Of a stretch of 64,000 nucleotides of DNA, positions 8,237-16,840 are shown piece by piece. Position 1 is the stretch's first letter. Each line of letters starts with the position of its first letter. The stretch comes from Meiothermus cerbereus DSM 11376 (GTDB lineage: Bacteria; Deinococcota; Deinococci; Deinococcales; Thermaceae): the NCBI RefSeq assembly GCF_000620065.1, contig NZ_JHVI01000004.1, positions 1-64,000 on the forward strand, given 5' to 3'. The position numbers and the translations under genes were made by a program. The notes beneath the pieces are model-generated. The model was not told the DNA's origin and did not search any database. It saw nothing but the letters and a program-made list of their open reading frames with translations.

Positions 8237-9430
8237 ATGAAGATGAATCGTCGGCAAGTGCTTAAAGCTGGTTTGGCCGCTTCTACGGTATATAGCCCCT
8301 GGATGATTGCCCGTGCCCAGGCCCGGCCCGTCAAGCTGGCAGCCATTCTCCCCCTTACGGGCGCCTTTGCTTTTGCAGGTAACGCGGCCCTGGATGCTTT
8401 CCGCGATGCCGCCGACCGCATCAACGATGCAGGGGGTATCGGCGGCCGGCGTTTTGAATTGGTGGTTGAGGATGACGGCTACGACGTAGCCCGCGGAACG
8501 GCGGTTTTCAACCGCATCGTCCAGCGCGAAAGCCCCGAGGAGTTGGTCTTTGTCTATGGTGACTCCACCGGCCTTTCCAAGGCCTTAGCCCCGGAAATCA
8601 CCCGCCTGCGCCTGCCCTATACCGCCACTTCGTTCTCCAACGAGCTGGCCGACCCCAACACCTACCCCACCATCTTTGTGTTTGGCCCCACCTACAACGA
8701 CATGGCCGGTGCCCTGCTGCAACAGATTCGTCGCCAGAAAGGGCGCGGGGCCAAGATTTTCCTGTGCTACTCCAACTCCGAGTTCGGGCGTGATCCCATT
8801 CCTTTCATCAAAGAGCAGTCGGCCCGGCTGGGTTTCCAGATCGTAGGAGAGGAAGTAACCCCCCTGGCCATTGCCGATGCCACCCCCATCGTAACCAAGC
8901 TCCGCCAGGCCCAGCCCGACTTCGTCATTCTGCACGGCTATGTGCTCACGGTAGAGCCGCTGGTGGTGCGGGCCGCTCGCGAGCAGGGGATCAAAGCGAC
9001 CTTCATGGGCACCTACTACTCGGCCGAGCTGGCCCTGATGCAGCGGGCCGGGGCTGCCGCCGATGGCTTTATCGTGACCTACCACAACGCCTACTACTAC
9101 GACACTACGGTTCCAGCGGTAGAGCAAATTAGGGCGCTGCGCCGGGCCAAAGGCCGCGACCTCTCCTACCGCACCACCTACTACATGGGCTCCTGGATGG
9201 CCATGGATGTCATCGCCGAGGCCATGCGCCGGGCCCAGGCAGCAGGCAAGCTGACCCGCCCCGGCATGATTGAGGCCCTGGAGGGGCTGGGCGACTACAA
9301 CGCCGGAGGCCAGGTGCGCAACATGCGTTGGGTGAATCGCCGGTTGCCCTTTACCAAGCTCTGGCGAGCCAACGTAAAAGATGGCCGCTTCGATGCCATT
9401 ACCGACTGGGTAGACGGTTCAAAACTCTAG
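8237..9430 (+). CDS. ABC transporter substrate-binding protein, branched-chain amino acid type
   Basis: 397 aa of the Peripla_BP_6 (LivK/LivJ) family, the extracytoplasmic binding protein of a HAAT-type importer. The N terminus has NRRQVLK followed by a hydrophobic stretch ending near ARAQA, which is a twin-arginine (Tat) type signal. ABC-import binding proteins in this phylum often use Tat export. The ribosome-binding site GAAGGAGGA precedes the ATG. It heads an operon with permeases H and M, ATPases F and G and an acyl-CoA synthetase. That neighbour suggests the cargo may be a carboxylic acid (branched, aromatic or fatty) rather than an amino acid; the sequence alone cannot decide. Confidence 0.9.
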   Translation: MKMNRRQVLKAGLAASTVYSPWMIARAQARPVKLAAILPLTGAFAFAGNAALDAFRDAADRINDAGGIGGRRFELVVEDDGYDVARGTAVFNRIVQRESPEELVFVYGDSTGLSKALAPEITRLRLPYTATSFSNELADPNTYPTIFVFGPTYNDMAGALLQQIRRQKGRGAKIFLCYSNSEFGRDPIPFIKEQSARLGFQIVGEEVTPLAIADATPIVTKLRQAQPDFVILHGYVLTVEPLVVRAAREQGIKATFMGTYYSAELALMQRAGAAADGFIVTYHNAYYYDTTVPAVEQIRALRRAKGRDLSYRTTYYMGSWMAMDVIAEAMRRAQAAGKLTRPGMIEALEGLGDYNAGGQVRNMRWVNRRLPFTKLWRANVKDGRFDAITDWVDGSKL

Positions 9431-9466
9431 CTATCTTAGGAGCTCGAGGGTCAAGAGCAGACCGAT

Positions 9467-9493
9467 GGTAGGCTCGAGGCCCTCGAGCCTACC
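9467..9493 (+). terminator. Intercistronic hairpin between binding-protein and permease genes
   Basis: GGTAGGCTCGAG (9467-9478), loop GCC, and CTCGAGCCTACC (9482-9493) make a perfect 12-bp stem in the gap after the binding-protein gene. There is no T-run of note directly after it. Its likely role is partial termination or protection of the upstream message, which would give more binding protein than membrane protein, as in malE-malF gaps. Confidence 0.6.
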
Positions 9494-9518
9494 GAATAAC
9501 CTCTTTTGTAAGGAAAAC

Positions 9519-10433
9519 ATGGATCTGGCCTTAGTCATACAAACCGCCCTCAACGGTCTGGCCAATGGTGCGCTGTATGCCCTTATCGCCTCTGGCTTTG
9601 TGCTGGTTTATCGAGCAACCAGCGTGGTTAACTTCGCAATCGCGGAGTTCTTGCTCATTGGCGCCTACCTAACCTACACCATGTCGCTTTTTTTTCCCCT
9701 ATGGCTGGCTATTTTGCTGGCGCTACCCCTGGCCTTTGCCTTTGGGGTGCTGGTAGAGCGGGGGTTTGTCCGGCCCCTGCTGGGGCGTAACGTGGTGGCC
9801 GTGATTATGGCGACCATTGGGCTGGCCGCCACCCTGGACGGTGCAACCCTACTGATTTGGGGCCCCGACCAGAAGGCCATGGGGGCTGCTGATGTTTCCC
9901 AGCTACCCAAGGAAATGCCCAACCTAGCCTTTAATCTGGGGGGCGTGTTTCTTTCCTCCAAAGCGGTGTGGGGTCTGATTCTGGCCCTGCCCCTGGCTAT
10001 TTTGCTGGTGGTTGCGCTCAAGTATAGCCGTTACGGGGTGCTGCTGCGGGCGGTCTCGGAGAGCGAGACGGCTGCGCTGGCCATGGGCATCAATGCTCCT
10101 CGCGTGGTTGCGATGGCCTGGGGAATCTCGGCCATGACGGCCACGGTGGGTGGTGCTTTTCTGGCGGGGGCTGCGGGGGGTGGTGGGCCGGGGCACCACC
10201 TGGTGCTGCTGGGGCTGATCGTGTTCCCGGTGGCCATCCTGGGGGGGTTCGACTCGGTGCCGGGGGCAGTGGTGGCCGGTCTGATTATTGGTCTCATCGA
10301 GGCCTTCTCCCAGCTTTACCTCGAGTCCTTGCTGCCGGGCATAACCCAGGCCATCCCCTTCTTGATTGTGCTGCTGGTGCTTATGTTCCGCCCCTATGGA
10401 CTGTTTGGGCAGCACCGCATCGAGCGGGTCTGA
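9519..10433 (+). CDS. livH: ABC importer permease, LivH type
   Basis: 304 aa, hydrophobic throughout with about eight membrane spans and the family segments GLANGALYALIASGF near the N terminus and a glycine-rich GG-rich loop (AGAAGGGGPGH). It forms half of the transmembrane channel with the LivM-type protein encoded at the operon end. The ATG at 9519 has TAAGGAAAA upstream; the in-frame extension to 9465 runs through the intercistronic hairpin and is rejected. Confidence 0.93.
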   Translation: MDLALVIQTALNGLANGALYALIASGFVLVYRATSVVNFAIAEFLLIGAYLTYTMSLFFPLWLAILLALPLAFAFGVLVERGFVRPLLGRNVVAVIMATIGLAATLDGATLLIWGPDQKAMGAADVSQLPKEMPNLAFNLGGVFLSSKAVWGLILALPLAILLVVALKYSRYGVLLRAVSESETAALAMGINAPRVVAMAWGISAMTATVGGAFLAGAAGGGGPGHHLVLLGLIVFPVAILGGFDSVPGAVVAGLIIGLIEAFSQLYLESLLPGITQAIPFLIVLLVLMFRPYGLFGQHRIERV

Positions 10434-10477
10434 GCGAGTGGGCAGCCGATATCGAGCTTAAAACCTAAGGTTGCTAT

Positions 10478-11263
10478 ATGGCCGAAATAAACGTTGAAAA
10501 CCTAAAAGTGGTCTACCGCGGGGTGATTCTGGCCTTGCAGGGTGTGAGTATGCGGGCCAGTGCTGGCGAGGCCATTGCCCTGCTGGGCCCCAACGGGGCC
10601 GGCAAGAGCACCCTGGTGCGGGCTATTTCAGGTCTACTGCCGCAGTACGATGGCCGGGTTCTGGACGGCAAAATTGTCATCAACGGCCAGGAAACCAACC
10701 ACCTGCCTGCGCTCAAAGTAGCCGAGCTGGGTCTTACCGCAATCCTCGAGGGCCGACCGATTTTTCGCTACCTGACCGTTGTGGAAAACCTGCGGGCCGC
10801 GGGGCACAAACTAACCCAGCAGCGCCAAAAAGAAATCACCGACGAGATATTTACGCGCTTCCCTCGTATCTACGAGCGCCGCTTCGAGCAGGGTGGCTAC
10901 CTTTCGGGTGGCGAGCAGCAGATGCTCTTGCTGGGCATGGCGCTGCTGACCGAGCCCAAAATTTTGGTGGTGGATGAGCCGAGCCTGGGCCTTTCGCCCA
11001 AGCTGACCGATGAGGTAATGCGGGTACTGGACGAGCTGCGCCGCGACAAGGGCCTGACCCTGGTGCTGGTCGAACAGAACGCCCGGGCTGCTTTCTCCAT
11101 CGTGGAGCGGGTTTACGTAATGGAACAGGGCCGCGTGGTCTTCGAGGGCACTGCCCAGGAAGCCCAGGCCGACGCCGACGTGATGGAGTTCTACCTGGGG
11201 GGTGCGGTGGCCGGGGGCTTCTCGGAGGCCAAGCGCTACCGGAGGAGGAAGCGATGGGTGTAA
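10478..11263 (+). CDS. livF: ABC importer ATPase, LivF type
   Basis: 261 aa cytoplasmic ATPase. Walker A is GPNGAGKST (about 38-46), the signature motif is LSGGEQQML and Walker B is ILVVDEPSLGLSP. The LivF-like Q-E-rich tail (VLVEQNARAAFSIVERVYVMEQG) distinguishes it from LivG. A TAAGGT six bases before the ATG could be either a Shine-Dalgarno (AAGG) or an internal leaderless -10 box. It pairs with the LivG-type ATPase encoded next. Confidence 0.92.
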   Translation: MAEINVENLKVVYRGVILALQGVSMRASAGEAIALLGPNGAGKSTLVRAISGLLPQYDGRVLDGKIVINGQETNHLPALKVAELGLTAILEGRPIFRYLTVVENLRAAGHKLTQQRQKEITDEIFTRFPRIYERRFEQGGYLSGGEQQMLLLGMALLTEPKILVVDEPSLGLSPKLTDEVMRVLDELRRDKGLTLVLVEQNARAAFSIVERVYVMEQGRVVFEGTAQEAQADADVMEFYLGGAVAGGFSEAKRYRRRKRWV

Positions 11264-11440
11264 TTCTGAGAAAGAGCGCTATGAAGCAGCGCTTTAGCTG
11301 GAGCGCGAGCGGGGGAGAAGGGGCCTGCGCTGGCGCAATCCTGCTCCCCCAGGCGCTGCGGCCCCAGTCTGCCCTTTTGGGGAAGAAATCCCAGGTTGCA
11401 GTCTACCTGCCCTGGGCCTGGGCCCTGCAGGGAGGTCGGT

Positions 11441-12196
11441 ATGTCTAAGGTGCTTTTGGAAGCCCAGGATCTGCACCTTGCCTTCCGGGGCGTCAAGGCC
11501 CTGGTGGGGGTGAGCTTTAGCGTGTCGGGGGGGGATTTTTTCGCGGTGATTGGCCCCAACGGCGCAGGCAAAACCAGCCTCCTGAATGTGCTGTCGGGCT
11601 TGTACAGGCCCCAGCAAGGGAAGGTGTTTTTTCTGGGCGAAGACCTGGCGGGCCAGAGCCCCCAGGTGCGGGTTCGCAAGGGGTTGGGCCGAACCTTTCA
11701 GAACCTCGAGCTCTTCCGGGGCATGACCGTGCTGGACAACGTCAAGCTGGGGGCCGAACTGGCCGTGGGGGGTTACACCGACCTGATGCCCAAAGCCCCG
11801 CTCGAGTGGAAAATACGCCGCCATGCCGAGGAAGTGCTGGACTACCTGCACCTCTCACCTTTCCGCCACGTGCCCGCAGGTGCGCTGCCCTACGGCCTAC
11901 AAAAAAGGGTAGAGGTGGCACGGGCCCTGGCGGGACGCCCCAAACTACTCTTGCTCGACGAGCCCATGGCCGGCCTGAGCCTGGAAGAAAAGCAAGACCT
12001 GGCCCGCTTTTTGCTGGATGCGAGGCGCGAGTGGGGCGTTACCCTGGTACTGGTGGAGCACGACCTCAAGGCTGTGCTCGAGCTTTCTACCGGGGTGCTG
12101 GTTATGTCCTATGGTGAGGTCTTATACCAGGGTGCGCCTGCGGGGGTGCGGGAGAACCCGCGCGTGGCCGAGGCTTATCTGGGGAGGAGTGCATGA
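11441..12196 (+). CDS. livG: ABC importer ATPase, LivG type
   Basis: 251 aa. Walker A GPNGAGKTS, LivG-type arginine-rich stretch and GRTFQN motif (KGLGRTFQNLELF), Walker B LLLDEPMAGLS. The signature loop is atypical: the usual LSxGxQ reads LPYGLQKRVEVARAL, as is common in LivG. The ATG at 11441 has GGAGGTC upstream. The 177-bp gap before it carries no evident gene. The upstream in-frame extension to 11396 lacks a ribosome-binding site. Confidence 0.92.
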   Translation: MSKVLLEAQDLHLAFRGVKALVGVSFSVSGGDFFAVIGPNGAGKTSLLNVLSGLYRPQQGKVFFLGEDLAGQSPQVRVRKGLGRTFQNLELFRGMTVLDNVKLGAELAVGGYTDLMPKAPLEWKIRRHAEEVLDYLHLSPFRHVPAGALPYGLQKRVEVARALAGRPKLLLLDEPMAGLSLEEKQDLARFLLDARREWGVTLVLVEHDLKAVLELSTGVLVMSYGEVLYQGAPAGVRENPRVAEAYLGRSA

Positions 12197-12242
12197 TGTG
12201 CAGCAAATGCACCCTGAATCGGAAAGATCGCGGAGGTAGGCC

Positions 12243-14150
12243 ATGACGCCCACTACCCTGATTGACTATCTGGCCCATCATGCCCAAACCAAGCCCCAGG
12301 CCCCAGCCCTGCGTGTCAAACGCCTGGGGGTGTGGGAAACCACTTCCTGGGCCCACCTACAAGAGAAGGTTGAGCAGCTTGCCGGGGGTCTGCTGCAATT
12401 GGGTTTGGAGCCGGGCAAGGTGCTGGCCATCCTGGGTCAGAACGCGCCGGAATGGGTGATCGCTGAAGTGGCAGCACAGACCGTGGGGGCCATGCCCATG
12501 GGCATCTATGCCGACGCCATGCCCGAGGAAGTGGGCTACTTTATCGAGTTCTCCGAGTGCGCTGGCATTGTGCTTTCGGATGAAGAACAGCTTGATAAGG
12601 TGTTGCCCCATCTGGATAAGCTAAAGTTCGTGCTGGTCTGGGAAGAGGCCGGCATGAGCAAATACTGGAACGAACAGGTGCGACCCTTTAGCAGCGTGCT
12701 GGAGCTGGGCCAGGCCGAAAAAAGCCGGCAGGCTGTGCAGGCTGCAAAAGCCCAGGTCAGGCCCGATACCGTGGCGCTTTTGGCCCCCACTTCCGGCACC
12801 ACCGCCCGCAGCAAGCTGGCAATGCTCACGCACTCCCAGCTGATTGCCGGAGCCGAGGCGGGCCGCGAGACCATCAGCATCCGGGGCGGGGAGTGGGTGT
12901 TTTCGTACCTTCCGCTCCCCTGGATTGGCGAGCAGATGCTTACGGTGGTGCGCAGTCTAACCGATGGTACGGTGGTGCATTTTCCCGAGGACATCATCAC
13001 CGTGCGGGAAGATGTCAAGGAAGTTCAACCCGACTTTTACCTGGCCCCTGCAAGGCTGTGGGAAGACTCCGCGGCCATCGTGCGCAGCCGCATGGAGGAT
13101 GCCGACGGCCTCAAGAAGGCGGTCTACCGCTGGGGCATGGGGGTTTTGCTCGAGTGCGCCCAGCGCGAGTTCCGCAAAGAGCCCATTGGCTTTGGCCTGA
13201 ACCTGGCCCGGGCCCTGGCCTATCCGCTGGTAGCCCGGCCAATCCGGGCCCGCATGGGTCTGGCCGCCTGCCGCATTGCCGCCACGGGCGGCGCTCCACT
13301 GGGCCCGGAGGTCTTCACCTTTTTCCGTGCCCTGGGTGTGGACATTCGTCAGGTTTACGGGCAGTCCGAAACCGCAGCCACCAGCGTAGCCCACCTGCCC
13401 GGCGATACGCCCCCCGAGACGGTGGGCAAGCCTTTGCGCAATACCCAGGTGCGCATCGCCGAAGACGGGGAGATTCAGGTCAAGGGTGGACAGGTATTTG
13501 CAGGCTACTTCAAGAACGAGGCTGCTACCAAAGAAACCTTTACCGAGGACGGTTGGTTCCGCACCGGAGATGCGGGGTTCTTTAACGAAAACGGCCATCT
13601 GGTGCTCCTGGGACGGCTCAAGGAGGTGGGTGCCCTGGCCGATGGTACCCGGTTTGCGCCGCAATTCCTGGAGAACCGTCTTAAGTACTCCCCCTACATC
13701 CGCGAAGCGGTGGTCATTGGTCATGCCAAGCCTTTTGTGACCGCCCTGATTGAGCTAGACCCCGAGAATACCCAGAACTGGGCGCGCAAACGCGGCATTG
13801 TGTTTTCCACCTATCAGAGCCTGACCTCTAACCCCCAGGTCTACGAGCTCATCGCCCAGGAGTTGCGCATGGCCTGCGAAAGCTTGCCTGAAGAGTTAAA
13901 GGTGCGCCGCTTTGCCATCCTGCCCAAAGAGCTGCACGCCGACGACGAGGAAATTACCCGTACCCGCAAGGTCAAGCGGGGCACAGTAGAGTCCCGTTAT
14001 GCCAGTCTGCTGACCGCGCTCTACGACGGTTCCAAACAGGTAAAGGTCGTCCTGCCCATCCGCTACCTGGAAGGTGAAGGGACCCTCGAGGCCGAAGTGC
14101 AAATTGCCGATGTGGGTGAGCCGGTGGCGGCGCAAAAGGTGAAAGCGTGA
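12243..14150 (+). CDS. Long-chain acyl-CoA synthetase (AMP-forming)
   Basis: 635 aa of the ANL superfamily, activating a carboxylic acid with ATP to an acyl-adenylate and then to the CoA thioester. The P-loop is PTSGTTARSKLAMLTH, and the adenine-binding VYGQSETAATS and the hinge region GWFRTGDAG followed by GRLKE are all present. The length and the WIGEQM-type core match the FACL/FAA1 branch rather than the short acetyl-CoA synthetases. It has its own ribosome-binding site (GGAGG at 12233-12237) and lies between the LivG and LivM-type genes. This arrangement is known in other bacteria and suggests that the importer's substrate is trapped as a CoA ester after entry. Confidence 0.92.
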   Translation: MTPTTLIDYLAHHAQTKPQAPALRVKRLGVWETTSWAHLQEKVEQLAGGLLQLGLEPGKVLAILGQNAPEWVIAEVAAQTVGAMPMGIYADAMPEEVGYFIEFSECAGIVLSDEEQLDKVLPHLDKLKFVLVWEEAGMSKYWNEQVRPFSSVLELGQAEKSRQAVQAAKAQVRPDTVALLAPTSGTTARSKLAMLTHSQLIAGAEAGRETISIRGGEWVFSYLPLPWIGEQMLTVVRSLTDGTVVHFPEDIITVREDVKEVQPDFYLAPARLWEDSAAIVRSRMEDADGLKKAVYRWGMGVLLECAQREFRKEPIGFGLNLARALAYPLVARPIRARMGLAACRIAATGGAPLGPEVFTFFRALGVDIRQVYGQSETAATSVAHLPGDTPPETVGKPLRNTQVRIAEDGEIQVKGGQVFAGYFKNEAATKETFTEDGWFRTGDAGFFNENGHLVLLGRLKEVGALADGTRFAPQFLENRLKYSPYIREAVVIGHAKPFVTALIELDPENTQNWARKRGIVFSTYQSLTSNPQVYELIAQELRMACESLPEELKVRRFAILPKELHADDEEITRTRKVKRGTVESRYASLLTALYDGSKQVKVVLPIRYLEGEGTLEAEVQIADVGEPVAAQKVKA

Positions 14151-14259
14151 TGGAACATGGCAGAAACCGCAAAGATGCCCGTGTTGCTAAGGCAGGGTTC
14201 TCCTGCACCCTGGCACCGCTGGACTGCCCGATAGTGTCGAACCTCGAGGAGACCCAACC

Positions 14260-15330
14260 ATGTACCGCTTGAGTCAAACCCTTACCGATGCCTTCAGCCG
14301 CCGTTTTTCTCGAACGGTGCGCGAAGACTATCGTCAAGACGAAGCCTATGCCAGTACGCCACAGGGGCGCTTTTGGCTGGTGGTGGCGATAATTGGTGTA
14401 CTGGCACTTCCTTTGCTGCTGCCCCAGTATCCCTTGTTTGTAGCCACCCAGATTCTGGTGGCGGCCCTGGCAGGCTTGGGCTTGCACCTGCTGGTAGGTG
14501 GGGCGGGCCAGATTTCGCTGGGCCAGGCTGCCTTTGTGGGCATTGGCGCCTATACCTCGAGCCACCTTTCCGGTGATCTGGCCCCGCTGGGAATTTTGCT
14601 GGGCGGGCTGGCGGCTGCCAGTATCGGGATTGTGCTGGGCATACCCTCGTTGCGCATCAAAGGGGCCTACCTGGCCATTGCCACCCTGGCTTTTCAGTTC
14701 CTGGCCGACTACATATTCAAACGCTGGACCGACTTCACCGGCGGGGTGGCTGGGCGCAAGCTGCCAGCCGAAGGCACCTTTCTTGGGCTGCCCCTGGCCG
14801 ACGACCGGGTGGTTTTCTACCTTGGGCTGGCTTTTGCCATCCCGATGTTTTTCTACGCCAAGCGCTTGCTCTCGACCCGTGCGGGTCGGGCCTGGTTTGC
14901 GGTGCGCGACAACGACCTCTCGGCCCAGCTCTCCGGCGTAGACCTGGTGCGCTCCAAGCTTACCGCTTTTGCCCTTTCGGCCTTCTACGGGGGCATTGCC
15001 GGGGGCATTTTGATGCACCTGATTGGGGCGGTTACCCCAGAGAACTTCGTACTGGCTTTTAGCATTCAGTATCTGGCCATTGTGATCGTGGGTGGGGCCG
15101 GCACGGTGTTGGGCGCGGTGTTGGGGGCCTTGTTTATCGTGCTGATTCCCGAGACCCTGAGCGTACTGGCCGGGGCTTTTGGGCCGCAGTACGTGGCCCA
15201 GCTTTCGGCCTGGCGCAGCGTGCTCTTTGGGGTGTTGATTCTGCTTTTCTTGATTCTAGAACCCAGGGGACTGGTGGGTTTGTGGGGTCGTATTCGGGAT
15301 TACTTCCGAACCTGGCCACTGCCCTATTAA
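14260..15330 (+). CDS. livM: ABC importer permease, LivM type
   Basis: 356 aa with about 9-10 membrane spans. It starts with a short polar N terminus (YRLSQTLTDAFSRRF), then a GGAGQISLGQAAFVGIGAY segment, a conserved LivM motif. It is the second channel half, pairing with the LivH-type protein. GAGGAG lies 9 bases upstream of the ATG. The 109-bp gap after the synthetase gene is empty. The operon is followed by a hairpin and a repeat island, so this is its last gene. Confidence 0.93.
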   Translation: MYRLSQTLTDAFSRRFSRTVREDYRQDEAYASTPQGRFWLVVAIIGVLALPLLLPQYPLFVATQILVAALAGLGLHLLVGGAGQISLGQAAFVGIGAYTSSHLSGDLAPLGILLGGLAAASIGIVLGIPSLRIKGAYLAIATLAFQFLADYIFKRWTDFTGGVAGRKLPAEGTFLGLPLADDRVVFYLGLAFAIPMFFYAKRLLSTRAGRAWFAVRDNDLSAQLSGVDLVRSKLTAFALSAFYGGIAGGILMHLIGAVTPENFVLAFSIQYLAIVIVGGAGTVLGAVLGALFIVLIPETLSVLAGAFGPQYVAQLSAWRSVLFGVLILLFLILEPRGLVGLWGRIRDYFRTWPLPY

Positions 15331-15338
15331 GCCTGCAG

Positions 15339-15390
15339 GCCAGCCCCCGACTGGATTTGGGCCCAGTAGAGGGTGGCTGGCTGCTTATTT
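15339..15390 (+). terminator. Candidate terminator of the importer operon
   Basis: GCCAGCC-CCC (15339-15348) can pair with GGGTGGCTGGC (15371-15381) with one bulged base, followed by TGCTTATTT. The loop is long (about 22 bases), so this is a moderate candidate. Confidence 0.45.
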
Positions 15391-15493
15391 ATCGCACTCT
15401 TCACAGGCATGGCCTCTCATAAAGGAGGCCACTATCCTGTGCAGGGCGCAGTAGTAATGTTGATGACAGGTTCAAGGACTATGAAGGGCGCTA
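15389..15493. repeat. Intergenic repeat family C, copy C1
   Basis: Starts TATCGCACTCTTCACAGG, contains an inner GGCCTC / GAGGCC stem and ends GAAGGGCGCTAAC, an imperfect inverse of the start. It matches copies near 26380-26486, 31873-31943 and 42374-42432. No coding capacity. Confidence 0.7.
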
Positions 15494-15500
15494 ACCTTTG

Positions 15501-15750
15501 ATAAGGAATGTCTTTGATTTGTTCTTTTTCTGGGGTTCCCGCCTGAAGCGCGGGTAGTAATACCGGATTCAAAAAGATAATCTTCAAATAAAAAGCGCTA
15601 AGAGGCTATCTTTTTGAATCCTAGAGCACTCCCTTCGGTCGGGTTAGTTCGACACCGTTCGGTGACGAACTAACCGAATCTGGTATAACAGCTTGAAAAA
15701 CGATGATGCTTCAACAATCCCCAACGGAACGATTCAGGCGGGGTTCATAT
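15501..15750. repeat. Intergenic repeat family B, copy B1, interrupted by element A2
   Basis: The left part (15501-15560) and right part (15689-15750) together make one family-B repeat of about 122 bp, bounded internally by CGCCTGAAGCG on one side and ATTCAGGCGGGGTTC on the other. Uninterrupted copies at 46121-46238 and 61773-61891 run straight through the junction. The 125-bp element A2 plus a second TAA explains the extra length. Confidence 0.82.
15561..15685. mobile_element. 125-bp miniature inverted-repeat element, copy A2, inserted into repeat B1
   Basis: The inverse of copy A1: starts TACCGGATTC, ends GAATCTGGTA, again exactly 125 bp and again flanked by TAA (15558-15560 and 15686-15688). 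It carries the same two hairpins: a GGATTCAAAAAGATA stem, and GTTAGTTCG...CGAACTAAC with one mismatch. In uninterrupted B repeats the matching point has a single TAA/CAA-like triplet, so TAA is a genuine 3-bp target duplication made when A2 inserted. Confidence 0.88.
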
Positions 15751-15828
15751 GACGACCTGGATGTGGGTTCATTTCCAGGTAAGCCACACCGGGGTACTGG
15801 CATCACCGCACTTTGATGGGCGGGCCTT

Positions 15829-15857
15829 TTGTGCTCTTTACCCTTAGCGGGTAAACT
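15829..15857 (+). promoter_or_regulatory. Leaderless promoter of the Asp23-like gene
   Basis: TTGTGC (15829-15834), a 17-bp spacer, TAAACT (15852-15857), then 6 bases to the ATG at 15864. No Shine-Dalgarno sequence is present. Confidence 0.78.
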
Positions 15858-15863
15858 ACGGGC

Positions 15864-16199
15864 ATGGTGGACTACGACCTTTCCGAATCGGCCCTGGTCA
15901 GCCTGGTAACGCTGGCCCTGGAAGGGCAAAAGGGGCTGCGGCTGGCCCAGGCGGGTAGCCGGAGTGTGGGCGACGTGCTTTCGGGGCGCCGCTCACGTCC
16001 GGTACGTATCGAGCGTGAGGGCGAGACACTGGTGGTGGATTTGAACGTGAGTGTGGACTACGGCAAGTCTGTAATAGAGGCAGCCAAGGAAGCCCAGCGT
16101 ACTGTTGGCGACGCTCTAACAGCCTCTACGGGTCTCAAGGTTAAGGCCGTTAATGTTACGGTGGTGGCTGTTGAATATAAGGAGTCCAATGCAGCCTAG
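15864..16199 (+). CDS. Asp23/Gls24 family protein
   Basis: 111 aa of the Asp23/Gls24 family (DUF322), small alkaline-shock or envelope-associated proteins of poorly known function. The pattern ISESALVSLVTLALEG near the N terminus and the long amphipathic middle (SVDYGKSVIEAAKEAQRTVGDAL) are typical. In many bacteria an Asp23-like gene precedes nusB, and the same order occurs here, which supports the call and suggests co-transcription with nusB and folD. The start is fixed by a strong leaderless promoter. Confidence 0.88.
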   Translation: MVDYDLSESALVSLVTLALEGQKGLRLAQAGSRSVGDVLSGRRSRPVRIEREGETLVVDLNVSVDYGKSVIEAAKEAQRTVGDALTASTGLKVKAVNVTVVAVEYKESNAA

Positions 16200-16345
16200 C
16201 ATGGCTTTTGGTAGGAACTACCTCAGATTCAGCGCTCAAATGAGCGTGCAGCGGCTGTTCTTTGCCGCCGGCAAGGATGGCAAAAATTGCCCCAGGGAAA
16301 GGCTGCAAGCTTGCTTTGCTGCTTCTCGCGCGAGTTGGAGGCCAG

Positions 16346-16804
16346 ATGCGGCGTAAGGCGCGTGAGCTGGTCTTCAAGGTGCTTTTTGAGCACGCAGTGG
16401 GTGGGGTTCCGCTCGAGGCGGCCTGGCAGCACGCTACCCAGGAGGTAGAACCCGAGGAGTCCGACCAGGACGCCGATGTGCTCGACGGTGAGGGGCTTTC
16501 TTTTGCCCATCGCCTGGTGCAGGGCTACCAGGCCCAACAACAAACCGTGGACGAGGTGCTGGCAAGCACCATCGAAGGCTGGAGCTTTGGCCAGATGGCC
16601 AAGACCGACCTGGCGGTCTTGCGGCTGGCTGCCTATGAGATGCTCTTTGAGCCTACGCCCTATGCGCCCCTTATCGAAGTGGCGGTCAAGATTGCCAAGC
16701 GCTACGGCGGTGAAGACTCCGGGCGCTTTGTGAACGGAGTACTGGCCCGCCTGCTCAAACGCATCGAAGCGGGCGAGTTGTCGGCAGTAACCAAGAACGA
16801 GTAA
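16346..16804 (+). CDS. nusB: Transcription antitermination factor NusB
   Basis: 152 aa, all-helical. It starts MRRKARELVFKVLFEHAVGG, the arginine-rich RNA-binding N terminus typical of NusB, and ends with the conserved ...AVKIAKRYGGEDSGRFVNGV segment. With NusE (S10) it binds boxA RNA and supports rRNA antitermination. GGAGG precedes the ATG at 16346; the in-frame upstream part from 16262 has no ribosome-binding site and is not family-like. The 146-bp gap before it shows nothing recognisable. Confidence 0.95.
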   Translation: MRRKARELVFKVLFEHAVGGVPLEAAWQHATQEVEPEESDQDADVLDGEGLSFAHRLVQGYQAQQQTVDEVLASTIEGWSFGQMAKTDLAVLRLAAYEMLFEPTPYAPLIEVAVKIAKRYGGEDSGRFVNGVLARLLKRIEAGELSAVTKNE

Positions 16805-16840
16805 ATCGCCGTTTGCGTCAAACAATCCAAGAGGTGGCCC

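Noticed and set aside
10466-10471. TAAGGT 6 bases before livF as an internal leaderless promoter
   Set aside because: No -35 box, the gene is inside an operon, and AAGG serves equally well as a Shine-Dalgarno sequence.
15389-15750. Possible CRISPR array in the repeat-rich island
   Set aside because: The repeats are of three different families, not evenly spaced short repeats with unique spacers; no cas gene is present.
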